The notes: a model not told the origin generated them from the sequence alone. A DNA stretch of 64,000 bases from Streptomyces sp. NBC_00289 (GCF_041435115.1 NZ_CP108046.1:62001-126000); one strand, 5' to 3'. Counted from the stretch's first letter, positions 17,634-28,086 are shown. Numbers and translations: made by a program.

Positions 17634-17802
17634 CATCAGCTCCTCGACCTCGCGGAAGCTCAGCGGGAACCGGAAGTACAGCCACACACAGTGGGAGATG
17701 ATCTCCACTGGATACCGGTGCCCCCGGTAAACGACGGCAACGCGCTTCCCACGGCAAGCCCCCTCCCGAGCATGATCATCCCGCACCGGCCAGCCAACGT
17801 GA

Positions 17803-17892
17803 CAGCTCCACGTCGAGTTCTACCTCTACCTCGCCGCCACGTTCGTCACCATGCGTTGCCTCATCCAACAGGCCCGAAACCGCTACCTATAG
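17803..17892 (+). pseudogene. C-terminal tail of a transposase-like protein
   Basis: In frame, QLHVEFYLYLAATFVTMRCL and IQQARNRYL before a TAG at 17890. The pattern resembles the last helix of IS5-type transposases, but the family is not certain. From 17893 to 18091 I see nothing recognisable. Confidence 0.35.
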
Positions 17893-18091
17893 GACACCCG
17901 CCCCAAACCCGTCGCCTGAAGTGTCACCTATCCTCGGTCGCTCTTACAGATCCGATCGAAACCGGGCAGCCCCGCGTATAGAAGCAAGTAGTGATTGCTC
18001 AGCCAAGTTGCGGCGGGGCGTGTTGGGGTGGAGACAACCCCGAGGCCAGTGCTGAAGCTCAAGGTCAACAGTGTCGCCACGGGCAACGCCT

Positions 18092-18420
18092 TGAGGTTCC
18101 CCCGAGTTGCGGCAGGCGTTGGCAGAGAGGCGGATGGGTTGCATGAGAGGAGCCCAGGCGATGCCTGCCCCGTACCCGCTGGAGTTGCCTGAGCGTGCGG
18201 TGCGGATGTACCGCGCTGCCGAGCCGAAGCCGGTCATCCGCTGTATAGCCGAAAAACTCGGCTTGCATCACGAGGCCTTGCGCGGCTGGATCCGGCAGGC
18301 CGAGGCCAACACCGGTGAGCAGGACGACCTGCTCGCCACCGAGGAAAAGGAGAAACTCGCCCAGCTGCGGCGCGAGGTGAGGGAACTGCTCTGGGCGAAT
18401 GAAGTCCTGCGGACGAAGTC
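18092..18420 (+). pseudogene. IS3-family OrfA, 3'-truncated
   Basis: A likely IS3 terminus (TGAGGTTCCCCCGAGTTGCG) at 18092 precedes OrfA starting at ATG 18161 behind GAGGAG. It reads MPAPYPLELPERAVRMYRAA, a helix-turn-helix (IRCIAEKLGLHHEALRGWIR) and the coiled coil EKLAQLRREVRELLWANEVL. The normal C-terminus (LKAASAFFA type) is missing; the sequence changes at about 18420 and no OrfB follows. Confidence 0.65.
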
Positions 18421-18819
18421 GTGCTGGCGTATGCCGCAGCCGAGTACGATTACCGGCCCGTCTCCGAAGCCATGGTGAACATGCGCTACCGGCTGCACCG
18501 GGCAGAGGCGGCAGGGCTGATCAGCGCCAACAGCAGGGCATGGCAGGTGCATAGAGCCATGGACGCTTCCTGGCCCGACGGCAACTGGCCCCGGCACCTG
18601 CACCAGGCACAAGCCGACGGCCTGCCGTCCGAGGAGGCCGACCGGCTGTGGGAGTCCATCGGCACCGAGCGCCCGGATCTCAAAAGCAATGGCAAAGCGC
18701 TCCACCTGCTCGCCCGTCCCCGAGAGCGGACTACAGACGTAACGGCTGAGCCGTTCGTGTTCGAAACCACCAACGTCTGGCAGCGGATGCAAGCCCACCA
18801 GGCAACCACCCCGTTGTGA
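18421..18819 (+). CDS. unrecognised protein, probably 5'-truncated, coupled to the MFS gene
   Basis: A frame of about 132 residues (LAYAAAEYDYRPVSEAMVNM ... QRMQAHQATTPL) that begins exactly where the IS3 fragment ends, so its natural start is probably lost. Its TGA overlaps the GTG of the MFS transporter by 4 bases (GTGA), which argues that it is a real gene of the same operon. I cannot assign a family; it is hydrophilic with no membrane segment. Confidence 0.4.
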   Translation: MLAYAAAEYDYRPVSEAMVNMRYRLHRAEAAGLISANSRAWQVHRAMDASWPDGNWPRHLHQAQADGLPSEEADRLWESIGTERPDLKSNGKALHLLARPRERTTDVTAEPFVFETTNVWQRMQAHQATTPL

Positions 18820-20090
18820 CGTCGATCCAGCCCTCACCCGTCCAAGCAACGGACCGGCTGCCACGCTCCTACTGGCAGCTGTGGACCCTATCCCTGCTCA
18901 CCGCCCTGGGCGGCTTCATCGTCCTATTCCTCACGCCCTACCTCACCGAAAGCCTCGGTCACAGCCCCGTCTTCGCCGGCCTGGCTATCACCTGCTTCGG
19001 CGCTGGCACCCTCGCCGCGCCCCTGGGTGGCATCCTCGCCGACCGCTTCGGCCCCCGCCCCATAATGTTGACTGCCCAACTACCCAGCGCCGCAGCCCTG
19101 CTGGCCCTCGGCCACGTCCGTCACCCTTGGCTCATCGTCACCTGCGCGGGCCTGGCTGGGCTCACCACCAGCACCGCCCGTGCCGCCCGCACCGCGATGA
19201 TCACCAACATCGTGCCTGCCGCCCAGCGTCTGAAAGCCTTCTCCTACACCTACTGGGCCACCAATATCGGCTACGGCGTGGCCCCCCTCGCCACCGGCGT
19301 CCTCATCGACCACCACAGCGCCTGGCTCTTCACCGGCAGCGCTGCCATCACCGCCGCCTGCGCCCTGTTCGGCTACCGGATCCCACAAGGCCACCCTCCC
19401 CCCATGCCCGACGCCGCAGCTGCGGCGTCGGCCGTCCACAGGCCAGCGCAACCTGGCCAAGCAGCGCCTCCCGACCCAAGTGCCCTCCCGCGCCGGTCTC
19501 CTGCGGCCTGGCGCTGCGGGAGTCTGCCGTATGCGCTCATCGGCTCCTTCCTGGTGTGCCTGCTGTTCAAGCAGGCTTCCGTGACCCTCCCGGTCTCCCT
19601 GCAGGCCGACGGCCTGAGCAGCACCGTCTACGGCACCACCCTGGCCGTCAACGGTGTGCTCATCATCGCCCTGCAAGTCCCCTTGACCCGCTGGCTGACC
19701 GGAAAGAACGAAAACCGCATCCTCGCTGTCGCCGGCGCACTAGTAGGTCTCGGCTTCGGACTCACCGCCCTGGCCGACACGGCTTCGACCTACACCCTCA
19801 CCGTCGTGGTGTGGACGGTGGGCGAAATGCTTTATACCCCCGCCTTCGCGACCCTCACCGCCAGATTGACCCCTGACGGCCGCCACGGCTACTACCAGGG
19901 CATCGCCGCCTCCACTACCTCGGCAGCTGGCCTCATCGCCCCGGCCACCGCCGGACTGGCTCTCACCGCCGTCGGCCTCATCCCCTGGTGGGGCCTCTGC
20001 ACCGCCCTGGGCGCCCTCAGCGCTGTTCTGTTCCTCAAAGCCAGCCAGCGATCCGCCCACTCCAGCAGTCTTACCCAGACCGCCGAATGA
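18816..20090 (+). CDS. MFS transporter, drug-efflux type
   Basis: About 424 residues, GTG start overlapping the previous stop. Roughly twelve hydrophobic segments span the protein, beginning LTALGGFIVLFLTPYLTESL. The first cytoplasmic loop carries the MFS signature GGILADRFGPRP (about residues 67-78). The central loop is long and rich in Pro/Ala (PMPDAAAAASAVHRPAQPGQ). Membrane exporter; substrate unknown. It is about 5 kb from the RiPP locus and on the opposite strand, so I do not assign it as that locus's exporter, though it cannot be excluded. Confidence 0.8.
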   Translation: MTSIQPSPVQATDRLPRSYWQLWTLSLLTALGGFIVLFLTPYLTESLGHSPVFAGLAITCFGAGTLAAPLGGILADRFGPRPIMLTAQLPSAAALLALGHVRHPWLIVTCAGLAGLTTSTARAARTAMITNIVPAAQRLKAFSYTYWATNIGYGVAPLATGVLIDHHSAWLFTGSAAITAACALFGYRIPQGHPPPMPDAAAAASAVHRPAQPGQAAPPDPSALPRRSPAAWRCGSLPYALIGSFLVCLLFKQASVTLPVSLQADGLSSTVYGTTLAVNGVLIIALQVPLTRWLTGKNENRILAVAGALVGLGFGLTALADTASTYTLTVVVWTVGEMLYTPAFATLTARLTPDGRHGYYQGIAASTTSAAGLIAPATAGLALTAVGLIPWWGLCTALGALSAVLFLKASQRSAHSSSLTQTAE

Positions 20091-20207
20091 CCTCAGAAGC
20101 TGTTGGCTTTCCGGACGTGATCGCCGCGTTTTTGCTGGTCGGGCGTGGGGTCGGTGATTCGGTGGGAGTAGTGGCCTGTCGTGCTGTCGCTCCCTGGGAG
20201 GTCGTGG

Positions 20208-20759
20208 ATGCCGTCGGTGGTCGGGCTGTTGGAACAGCGTGAGCTGGGTGCTCGCCGTCGTGTAGACGAGCTACGGGAGGAGGCCGACCGTATCCAGGCC
20301 GAGTTGGCCGTGGCCGAGCGGGAATGGAAGGAGTGGGCCATCGCCTGCTCGCGGGTCGGTGAGGTGCTGGCCCCGGCGGACGAGAGCGGGCAGGACCGCG
20401 CCCGGGTCGAGGGGACCGCGTCGGCCGCCGGGGAGCAGGCCGGAAAGACGTCGCAGGTGCCGGATGCGGCGAATATGAAGCCGCAGGTGCCGGTGTGGCG
20501 TGAGGGGCTGGCCTGGTCGGTGCTGTCGGTGGACTACCAGCGCATCCTGCAGGTGCTCGCGGACCGGCACCGGCTCCATCAAGGGCCGCTGACCTGCCAG
20601 GAGAGGGCCGCGGCGTTCGGCATGGACGCGGTGCCGGCACGCATGGAGGCGCTGCGGTCGACGGCGAAACGCCTGGTCGCGCGCGGCTGGCTGGCCGAGC
20701 CCGCGCCGGGCAGATTCACCCTCGCGCAGACCGTGGCCGGGCCAGGCGGCGGGTCATGA
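20208..20759 (+). CDS. IS-associated protein with coiled coil and C-terminal winged-helix-like region
   Basis: About 183 residues from ATG 20208, with GGGAGG 7 nt upstream. The N-terminus (VVGLLEQRELGARRRVDELR, then EEADRIQAELAVAEREWKEW) is a coiled coil; the C-terminus (LTCQERAAAFGMDAVPARME ... KRLVARGWLAEPAPGRF) looks like a winged helix. Similar proteins recur beside insertion sequences in Streptomyces genomes, as I recall. Its 3' end overlaps the converging IS5-type transposase by 44 bp. It may be a passenger or regulator of that element; this is inferred. Confidence 0.5.
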   Translation: MPSVVGLLEQRELGARRRVDELREEADRIQAELAVAEREWKEWAIACSRVGEVLAPADESGQDRARVEGTASAAGEQAGKTSQVPDAANMKPQVPVWREGLAWSVLSVDYQRILQVLADRHRLHQGPLTCQERAAAFGMDAVPARMEALRSTAKRLVARGWLAEPAPGRFTLAQTVAGPGGGS

Positions 20760-21165
20760 GCAGGATCATCGACCAGTAGATCACCGCTTCGGCGCTGGTG
20801 GTGCGGCGTTCGTAGTCGCGTGCCAGGCGGCGGGTGCGCATCAGGTGGGCGAAGAGGCGCTCGACGATCCACCGCTTGGGCAGCACCACGAAGCCGCGCA
20901 TGTCGTCGCTGCGCTTGACGATCGCCAGGACCAGGGCGAACGCGGTGAGGCAGTACTCGACGGGGGGGCCGGTGTAGCCGCCGTCGGCCCAGATGAGGGC
21001 GAGCCGGTGGTGCGCGTCGGCCACCTCTTCCAGCAGCACCCGGGCGGCGGCGCGGCCGCCAGTGTCCGCGGCGGTGACCATCACCCCCAGCAGCTGGCCG
21101 AGCGTGTCGACCACGACGTGCCGCTTGCGCCCGTTATCTTGAGCCCGCACGAGTGTGTCCTTCAT
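20716..21165 (-). pseudogene. IS5-family transposase, N-terminally truncated
   Basis: The remaining frame reads NGRKRHVVVDTLGQLLGVMV, IWADGGYTGPPVEY with the second catalytic Asp, and VLPKRWIVERLFAHLMRTRR with the Glu, ending ILLMTRRLARPRSARG. The first half, including the first Asp and the DNA-binding region, is missing; the sequence changes near 21150-21165. Confidence 0.75.
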
Positions 21166-21251
21166 GTGCGTGAAGCACTCTGAAGTTTCCCCAACTCCCG
21201 TCGTGGATGCGGTTATCTGCTGCTGTCCAACACGGAAGGGGTGAATGCGCG

Positions 21252-22300
21252 ATGCGCGTACAGAGGGTGCTGGCACCCGGGTCGACGACGGAATCGTGGA
21301 CGCTGCTGGGGGATGATCTGCGACCGGTCGATCCGGTCGAGTCGTTCCTGGCCTACCTGACGGCGATCGAGCGGTCGCCGAACACCGTCAAGGCGTACGC
21401 CCACGACCTGAAGGACTGGTGGTACTACCTCGACGGTCGTGAACTGGACTGGAAATCAGTGGACTTGGAGGCAGCGGGCTCCTTTGTGGCCTGGCTTCGG
21501 CTGCCGCCCCTAGCCCGGAGCGGGACGGTGGCGGTGCTGCCGACGGTCGAGTACCACTGCACGGCTTCCAGCGTGAACCGCAAACTCTCGCGGTCAGCAC
21601 GTTCTACGAGTTCCACGCCCGCAGCGGCATCGAGGTCGCCGACCTGCTGGTGACGATGCGCCCGGCCGGACCGCATCGATCGGCGGCCACCTCCTACAAG
21701 CCGTTCTTGCAGCACATCGCCTCCGGCAAGCCCGAGCGGACCCGGACGATCAAACTCAAGACCGGACGGAAGCACCCCCGCGTCCTGACTGCCGCCCAGG
21801 TCCAGAAGATCCTGGACTCCTGCGAACACCTGCGGGACCGGCTGCTGTTCGCCCTGCTGCTGGACACTGGGGTCCGCATCGGTGAGGCCCTCGGCCTGCG
21901 GCACGACGACATCGCGATCGCCGAACGGCATGTGACCGTGGTGCCGCGGCAGAACGACAACCGGGCCCGCGCGAAGGCCGGCCGGTCCCGCAGCATTCCG
22001 GCGAGCGCGGAGCTGATGCGTCTGTACTCGGACTGCTTGCACCGCGAGTACGGCGCCCTGGATTCCGACTACGTCTTCGTGAACCTCTTCGCCGAACCCC
22101 ACGGCCGCCCCTGGGGCTATCCGGCCGTCTATGACCTGGTCAGACGGCTCCGGAAGGCCACCGGGATCGCTTTTGAACCCCACCCATACCGCCACACCTA
22201 CGCCACCTGGCTGCTTCGCCGCGGGGCCGGGATGGAGACGGTGAAGGAGTGTCACAGCCGGACCTCCCGGCCGGTGAACCAGCCTGCGGCCTCCAGCGTC
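21252..22300 (+). pseudogene. tyrosine recombinase, TnpA-like member of a Tn554-type triplet
   Basis: From ATG 21252 (GGAAGGGG upstream) the N-terminal core-binding domain reads VESFLAYLTAIERSPNTVKA. A one-base deletion near 21590 shifts the frame; the second frame then has the catalytic domain LLFALLLDTGVRIGEALGLR with the first Arg and FEPHPYRHTYATWLLRRGAG with H-x-x-R. It is truncated after MVETVKE-like sequence (GMETVKE), before the second His and the Tyr nucleophile. The product would be inactive. Confidence 0.72.
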
Positions 22301-24538
22301 CGCACCTTCCCGCCGAGAAGGCATCGGGACGGACGAGCTGCTTGAGCAGCTCATGGCCGTCGTCCGATCCGAGTTCCGCACCGAGATCTACGTCCCCGCT
22401 CCGGACGACCCCGTCTTCATCGCCGACGAGTGCGCGGTCATGGACTGCGACCGACGGCAGCGTCGGCCAGGCGCGGACTCTGCAACGCCCACGACATCCG
22501 GTTCCGCAAGCGCGGCCGCCCGCCGATGACGGACTTCCTCGCCGAACCCGGCCCACCGGTCCGAGGCCGCAGATCGCTGGCCGCCTGCGTCATCGACGGC
22601 TGTCGCTACGGACGCCGCGCCAGAAACGGCTTGTGCTCCAAACACCACGACCGTTGGAGCCGGGCCGGCAAGCCCGACCCGGCCACCTGGAATGCCCCTG
22701 ACCTGGCCCCACGTGACACCACGACGTCCGAGTGCCGTCTGCCGTTCTGCAACCTCTTGGTCGAAAACCCCGCCAAGCTCTTCTGCACGGACACGACGAC
22801 CGCTGGCACCGCCACGGCCGCCCCGACCCCGACCACTTCATCGCCGACTGCGAACTGGTCGGAACCGCCAGCATCGATCTGCGTGACCTGGCCCCACAAC
22901 TGAAACTGGAGATCCAGTACGCGCTGCAATGCCGCCACGACGCCCGCTCCCGCATCGCCGCCCCTCGCCTGGTCATGCCGGCAGTCCGACGCGTCAAGGC
23001 ACTCGGGGTCGCCTCGCTGCTGGACCTATCGGAACAGCAGCGGCGCCAAAAGGTCGGGGCCCAGGCCGACGAGTCGGCTCTGTTCCTCCTCGACGCCCGT
23101 GACGGGCTGGAGGCCCTGCGCGACGGAACTGGCTGGGGGATCGAGTACCCCAGAGATGTGTGGCGGCTCCACAAACTGCCCGGCATCACCACCCCGGCTG
23201 GACGTCCCTGTCCACGCGCCCGGCTGCGATTCGACCGCATCCCCCAGTTCTGGCTCCGTGAGCTGGGCAAACGATGGACGAGGTTGCGGCTGACGTCCGG
23301 GTTGAGCATTGGTGCGGCCCGCGCCGGGGTCGACGCGCTCATCTGCTTCGGCGGTTTCCTCACGTCCGCCGGCGTCGATGCGCTCGCCGAAGTGAACCGG
23401 CCGCTGCTGGAGCGCTACCTCGCCCACGTGATGTCACAACCCGGCGGGCACAGCATGAAGAAGACGAGGATCGGCGCGCTCAACCTGTTCTTCCAGAACA
23501 TCCGGCAGTACGGCTGGGAGGAGACCCTGTCCGGCACCGCGGCCTTCTACGTCGGCGACGTCCCGCCGGTCCCCGAGCAAGTCGACCGGCGCCTTGCCGA
23601 GTACGTCATGACCCAGATCGAGTCGCCCGGCAACCTGGACCGCTGGCCCGACGCGGCAGGCCGATTGGTCACCCTCATCCTCACCCGCTGCGGACTGCGC
23701 ATTTCCAGCGCTCTGGCCCTCGACTTCGACTGCTTCCTCCACGACGGCCAGGGCGCCCTACTTCAACACCAAGATGAGGCGCGGGGCGGCCGTGCCCATT
23801 GACGAGGAACTCGAAGCAGCTATACGCGAGCAACAACGCCGGATGCTGGACCGGTGGCCGGACGGGACGGTCTGCTTGTTTCCCCGCCAACGCGCCAACG
23901 TCTCGGGGAACCTCCCGCTGGCGGACGGCACTTACCGGCGGATGCTCGGCCGCTGGCTGGAGACCTGCGAGGTGCGTGACGAACACGGCCGGCCAGTACA
24001 CCTGACACCCCATCAATGGCGGCATACCTTCGCCTGCCGACTCATCAACCGAGACGTCCCGCAAGAGGTTGTCCGCGTCCTCCTGGACCACGATTCGCAC
24101 AAGATGACCTCGCACTACGCCAAGATCACCGACCAGACGGTGCGGCGGCACTGGGAACAGGCAACCAAGGTCAACATCAAGGGCGAACGCGTAGTCCTTG
24201 ATCCCGACGGACCGCTCGGTCAGGCCCAGTGGGCCAAGACGCGCTACGGCATCGCCACCCAGACCCTACCCAACGGCTACTGCGGGTTGCCTGTTCAGAA
24301 GACCTGCCCACACGCCAATGCTTGTTTGACCTGCCCGGTCTTCCTCACCGGGCCGGAGTTTCTGCCGGAGCTCCGCGAACAGCGCACCCGCACCCTGACG
24401 TTGATCGACAACGCAAAGAGCTGTGGTCACAGCCGCATGACCGAGATGAACCAACAGGTCGCCGACAACCTCGACCGCATGATCGGCGAGATGGAAGAAG
24501 GTCACGGCGAGGGCGAGGAGACCGCGGATGCCGGCTGA
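22300..24538 (+). pseudogene. large tyrosine recombinase, TnpB-like member of the triplet
   Basis: Pieces in three frames add up to a protein of over 650 residues. They are an N-terminal region (DELLEQLMAVVRSEFRTEIY), zinc-finger-like segments (GLCNAHDIRFRKRGRPPMTD, ACVIDGCRYGRRARNGLCSK), a helical middle, and the catalytic domain with LILTRCGLRISSALALDFDC and HLTPHQWRHTFACRLINRDV then LLDHDSHKMTSHYAKI. The C-terminus has CPHANACLTCPVFLTGPEF, typical of Tn554 TnpB relatives. Frame changes near 22470, 22790 and 23750 inactivate it. Confidence 0.7.
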
Positions 24539-24930
24539 CAACTCCCACCTGATCGTCGACGCGGCCCGTCGCCGATCCGCGGCGACCCGCCGACGGGCGG
24601 TCGCCGCTTCCTGCTGCGGATGGACGCCACCGGCACCGCGATCACCTTCGAGACCGTCGCCCGCGAAGCGGGCGTCTCCCGGTCCTGGCTCTACAACCAG
24701 GCGGACCTGAGAGCCGAGCTCGAGCGACTCCGCGCCGGCCGCCGGCCGATCCCCGCGGCCCGGCCGGTTCCAGACCGGCAACGAGCCTCCGACGCCTCCC
24801 TTCTGCGACGTTTGGAGGCTGCCACCGAGCGCAACCGACAACTGGAGGCCGAGAACCGGGAGTTGCGTGATGCCGAACAAGAAATCTTCTGCCGTCATGG
24901 GACCGTGCTGAGGAGACCGTCAAGGACAGC
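24528..24930 (+). pseudogene. TnpC-like (DUF6262-type) member of the triplet, truncated
   Basis: Overlaps the end of the TnpB-like gene. One frame starts MPADNSHLIVDAARRRSAAT; after a frame change near 24610 it continues FETVAREAGVSRSWLYNQAD, a helix-turn-helix, and the coiled coil LRRLEAATERNRQLEAENRE. It breaks off near 24930 at IS5/IS6 scrap. In Tn554-type elements TnpC assists the two recombinases. Confidence 0.62.
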
Positions 24931-24959
24931 GTCCTCCACACAACGCACCAGGTCAGGCA

Positions 24960-25245
24960 CCTACAAGATCAGCGGGCTCAAGATAACGCCCGACGATCTT
25001 CTTCCCGGCGTCGATGCCGCCGGAGGCAAGCACGCGGGTGGAGGTTTTCACGCTCTGCGCGTCGATCACGCAGGCCGACGGTTCGGCCTCCCGTCCTTCC
25101 TTCTGCCGTAAGAGTTGCCTGAGCAGGCCGTTGAGCTGGGCGAACACGCCTTCCTGCTGCCACCTGGCGAAGTAGCCGTAGACCGTGTTCCAGTGGGGAA
25201 AGTCGTGCGGAAGGTAGCGCCACTGAACCCCGGTACGGTCCACGT
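24960..25245 (-). pseudogene. IS5-family transposase fragment
   Basis: The minus strand reads TGVQWRYLPHDFPHWNTVYG, YFARWQQEGVFAQLNGLLRQ and CVIDAQSVKTSTRVLASGGI before the match stops near 24965. This is the N-terminal third of an IS5-type transposase, including the first catalytic Asp. It is joined to an IS6 fragment without a stop, giving a chimeric frame of no likely function. Confidence 0.65.
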
Positions 25246-25500
25246 CACTTGTCGCCCTGCCCCGGGCGGCCCGGACGCAGCGCGGCGGCACAGGCGGGAA
25301 CCGGCGCGTCCACTGGTGGATCGTCTCGCGGCTGACTTCGATACCACGCTCGAGCATCAACTCCCCCGACGTCGCGCCAGGCGCAGGCTGAACCGGTGGT
25401 ACAGCCACACATAGTGGGAGATGAACCTCCGGCGGGAAACGGAACCCCCGGTACGACACCGCGTCCACGAGCAGCCCTCCCGGCGATCCGACCAGACGGA
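25245..25500 (-). pseudogene. IS6-family transposase N-terminal fragment
   Basis: Reads VSYRGFRFPPEV and GELMLERGIEVSRETIHQWT, the IS6 N-terminal region and helix-turn-helix, with a damaged central part. Distinct from the IS6 gene at 15719-17786. Confidence 0.6.
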
Positions 25501-25560
25501 CGATCATGCCAGCCGAGGAGGCCTCCACTCAACCTGACCATGCCCCCGCGAGAGCGTGTC

Positions 25561-25690
25561 TCAGTAGGGGCCGTTGACGTTGTCGATCGAGCCGTACTTC
25601 ACCGCCGCGTAGTTGCACGCCGCCGTGATGTTCGCGACCGGGTCGTAGGGGTCCATCGAGGTGCCGAGGACGTGGTAAGCCTTGAAGGTC
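25561..25690 (-). pseudogene. C-terminal end of a lytic-transglycosylase-like protein
   Basis: The minus strand reads FKAYHVLGTSMDPYDPVANI then TAACNYAAVKYGSIDNVNGP before a stop at 25561. The DP..NI.A..NYA...YGS pattern is that of the C-terminus of goose-type/SLT transglycosylase domains in phage tail or secreted cell-wall proteins. The upstream part is cut by the IS21 element and is not found on its other side. Confidence 0.5.
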
Positions 25691-25868
25691 GGGTCGTGTG
25701 AGCGATCACGAAATTCCCCAGGTGGGGCGGGTGCCGCGTCACGTAATTCCCCACCCTCGCGGTCACGTAATTCCCCAGGGGGATCGCGGGTGGCGGGGGT
25801 CATAGTCCTGGCCGTTGAGAAGACGCACGCTTCCTCGATCAGTGGTTCGAGGTCGAGGGAAGCGCACG

Positions 25869-27485
25869 ATGGCAAGGAGAACGTTCAACGTGGTCGACGT
25901 GACCGAGATCTACGTCCACTGGTATGCGGGCCGCTCGAAGAGTGAGCTGTCCGCGTCGCTGGGAGTAGACCGCAAGACGATCAGGAAGTACCTGGCCCCG
26001 GCGGAGGCTGCCGGGATCACCCCGGGCGGCCCTGCGATGACCGAGCGGGACTGGGCCGGGCTGATCAAGGGCTGGTTTCCCGAGCTCGGCGACGTCCGGC
26101 TGCGGCAGGTGACCTGGCCGGAGATCGACAAACACGGTGATTACATCAAGAGCCTGCTGGGGACGGTGACCGTCTCCACGATCCACCAGCGGCTGCGGGA
26201 CGAACACGCCTTGACGGTGTCGGTGTCCAGCTTGCGGCGGTGGATAGCGGCGACGCTGCCCGAGGAGACCCGCCGCTCGCAGGTCACCGTCCTGCGTGAC
26301 GAGGTCGAGCCGGGGCTGGAGGCCCAGATCGATTACGGCTTCCTCGGCCAGTGGATCAACCCGCGCAGTGGGAAACGGCACCGGATCTGGGCGTTCGTGA
26401 TGGTGCTGCCGTGCTCGCGGCACATGTTCGTCCGGCCGGTGATCCACCTGGACCAGGACGCCTGGACCGAAGCCCACGTCGAAGCATTTCGCTTCTTCGG
26501 CGGCATCCCGCGGCGGCTGGTGCCCGACAACCTCAAGACCGGGGTGGACAAGCCCGACCTCTACGACCCGAAAATCAACAAGGCGTATGCCGAACTCGCC
26601 ACCCATTACGGCGCGTTGGTAGATCCAGCTCGCGCCCTGAAGCCAAAAGACAAGCCCCGGGTCGAGCGCCCTATGCCCTATATACGTGACTCGTGGTGGC
26701 GGGGCCGGGAGTTCGTCTCGATCGAGCAGATGCAGACCGAGGCCATCAAGTGGTGCGCCGAGGTGGCGGGCCGTCGGCAGTGCCGGCCGCTGGGCGGGGC
26801 CTCTCCGCTGTCGGTCTTCGAGGCCGTCGAGGCCGGCGCCCTGCTGCCGCTGCCGAAGACGCCGTTCGTGCTGGCCCGCTGGAGCACGGCGACCGTCGGC
26901 CCGGACATCCACATCAAGGCCGGCCGCACCCTCTACTCGGTGCCCTGGAAACTCATCGGCGCCCGCGTCGACGTCCGCTCCACGGCCGCCTTCGTGTAGA
27001 TCTTCCACGACGGCGAACTGGTCAAGACCCACGCGGCACTTGAGCAGGGCAAACGCACCCACCACGGCGACTACCCGCCGGAGAAAATCGCTTTCCCTAT
27101 GCGGACCCCTGCCTGGTGCCGCACCCAGTCCGCGCAGGTCGGCGCCGCCTGCAAGGAAAGGAGGTGATCGACGGGCTGCTGGAGATCAACGCGCTCTACC
27201 GGCTCCGCGCCGCCCAGGGAGTCCTCGGCCTGCGCAAGAAGTTACGGCGATGCCCGGCTGGAGGCCGCCTGCGCCAAGGCCAGCACGGTCGGCGACCCGT
27301 CTTACCGCACCATCAAGGGCATCCTCATCGCCGGCACCGAGACCGAACCCGCACCCGAGAGCTCCGGCGACGGCGGAGCCGCCGCGTTCCTGCACGGCCC
27401 CAAGCGGCTCTTCGCGACCGCGGCGACCCCCGACATGACGAACGCCGGCCGTGATGACCACCGTCACGAAGAAGGAGTCGCGTGA
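25869..27485 (+). pseudogene. istA: IS21 istA transposase with nonsense and frameshift mutations
   Basis: The frame starts MARRTFNVVDVTEIYVHWYA with a helix-turn-helix (KSELSASLGVDRKTIRKYL), then the integrase core with EAQIDYGF and RRLVPDNLKTGVDKPD. At 26997 a TAG replaces the expected Gln codon (FV-stop-IFHDGELVKTH). A frameshift near 27160 follows before LLEINALYRLRAAQGVLGLR. Without these two changes it would be a full IstA of roughly 530 residues ending at istB. Confidence 0.82.
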
Positions 27486-28086
27486 TGAGCATCATGGACA
27501 CCGCCCTGCGCGACGCGCTCCGCGCGCTGAAGCTCTCCGGCATGCTGGAAACCCTGGACGCCCGCCTCGCCCAGGCTCACGGCGGCGAGCTCGGACACCT
27601 GGAATTCCTCCAGACGCTCTGCCAGGATGAGATCACCCGCCGAGACACCGTCGCGTTCCAACGCCGCCTGCTCCGGGCGAAGTTCGAGCATCAGGTCACC
27701 CTGGAGGAGTTCGATTTTTCGGCCTCGCCGAAACTCCCGGCCGCCCAGATCCGCGACCTGGCGGCCTTGCGCTGGCTGCACACCGGAGAGTCCGTCATTT
27801 TGTTCGGGCCGGTCGGTGTCGGGAAGACACACGTCGCCCAGGCGCTGGGGCATCTGGCGATCCGGCAGGGCGCGAATGTCCGCTTCGCCAAGACCAGCCG
27901 CATCCTGGCGGACCTGGCCGGTGGCCACGCGGACCGCACCTGGGACCGACACTTGCGCGAGCTGGTACGTCCCGACGTGCTCATCCTCGACGACTTCGCG
28001 ATGCGCCAGCTCACCGCGGCCCAGGCCGACGACCTCTACGAACTGGTCAGCGACCGCCAGGGCCGGTCGTTGATCCTGACCAGTAA

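Larger units (their letters stand above)
15719..17786 (-). pseudogene. IS6-family transposase split by IS256 and frameshifted by a tandem duplication
   Basis: The N-terminal piece (17786 to 17634) reads YRGHRYPVEIISHCVWLYFR then FPLSFREVEELM. The rest (16201 to 15719) continues LMLERGVVVSYETVRRWCLK, the DDE core DKWHLDEVFITINGEQKYLW and VVTDKLRSYGAAHR. Removing IS256 and one copy of its 8-bp target gives an ordinary IS6 protein. Near its end a 31-bp tandem duplication shifts the frame; one frame continues to EATPSVDSSHKGLNNRTENS, the correct C-terminus. The gene therefore carries two independent lesions. IS6 termini were not identified with certainty. Confidence 0.82.

Noticed and set aside
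18816..20090. MFS transporter as the exporter of the RiPP
   Set aside because: It is about 5 kb away, on the other strand, beyond several IS elements, and coupled to an unrelated gene; no evidence links it.
25697..25790. Short repeats CACGTAATTCCCC as a CRISPR-like array
   Set aside because: Only three copies at one end, mirrored at the other end of IS21; these are transposase-binding sites.
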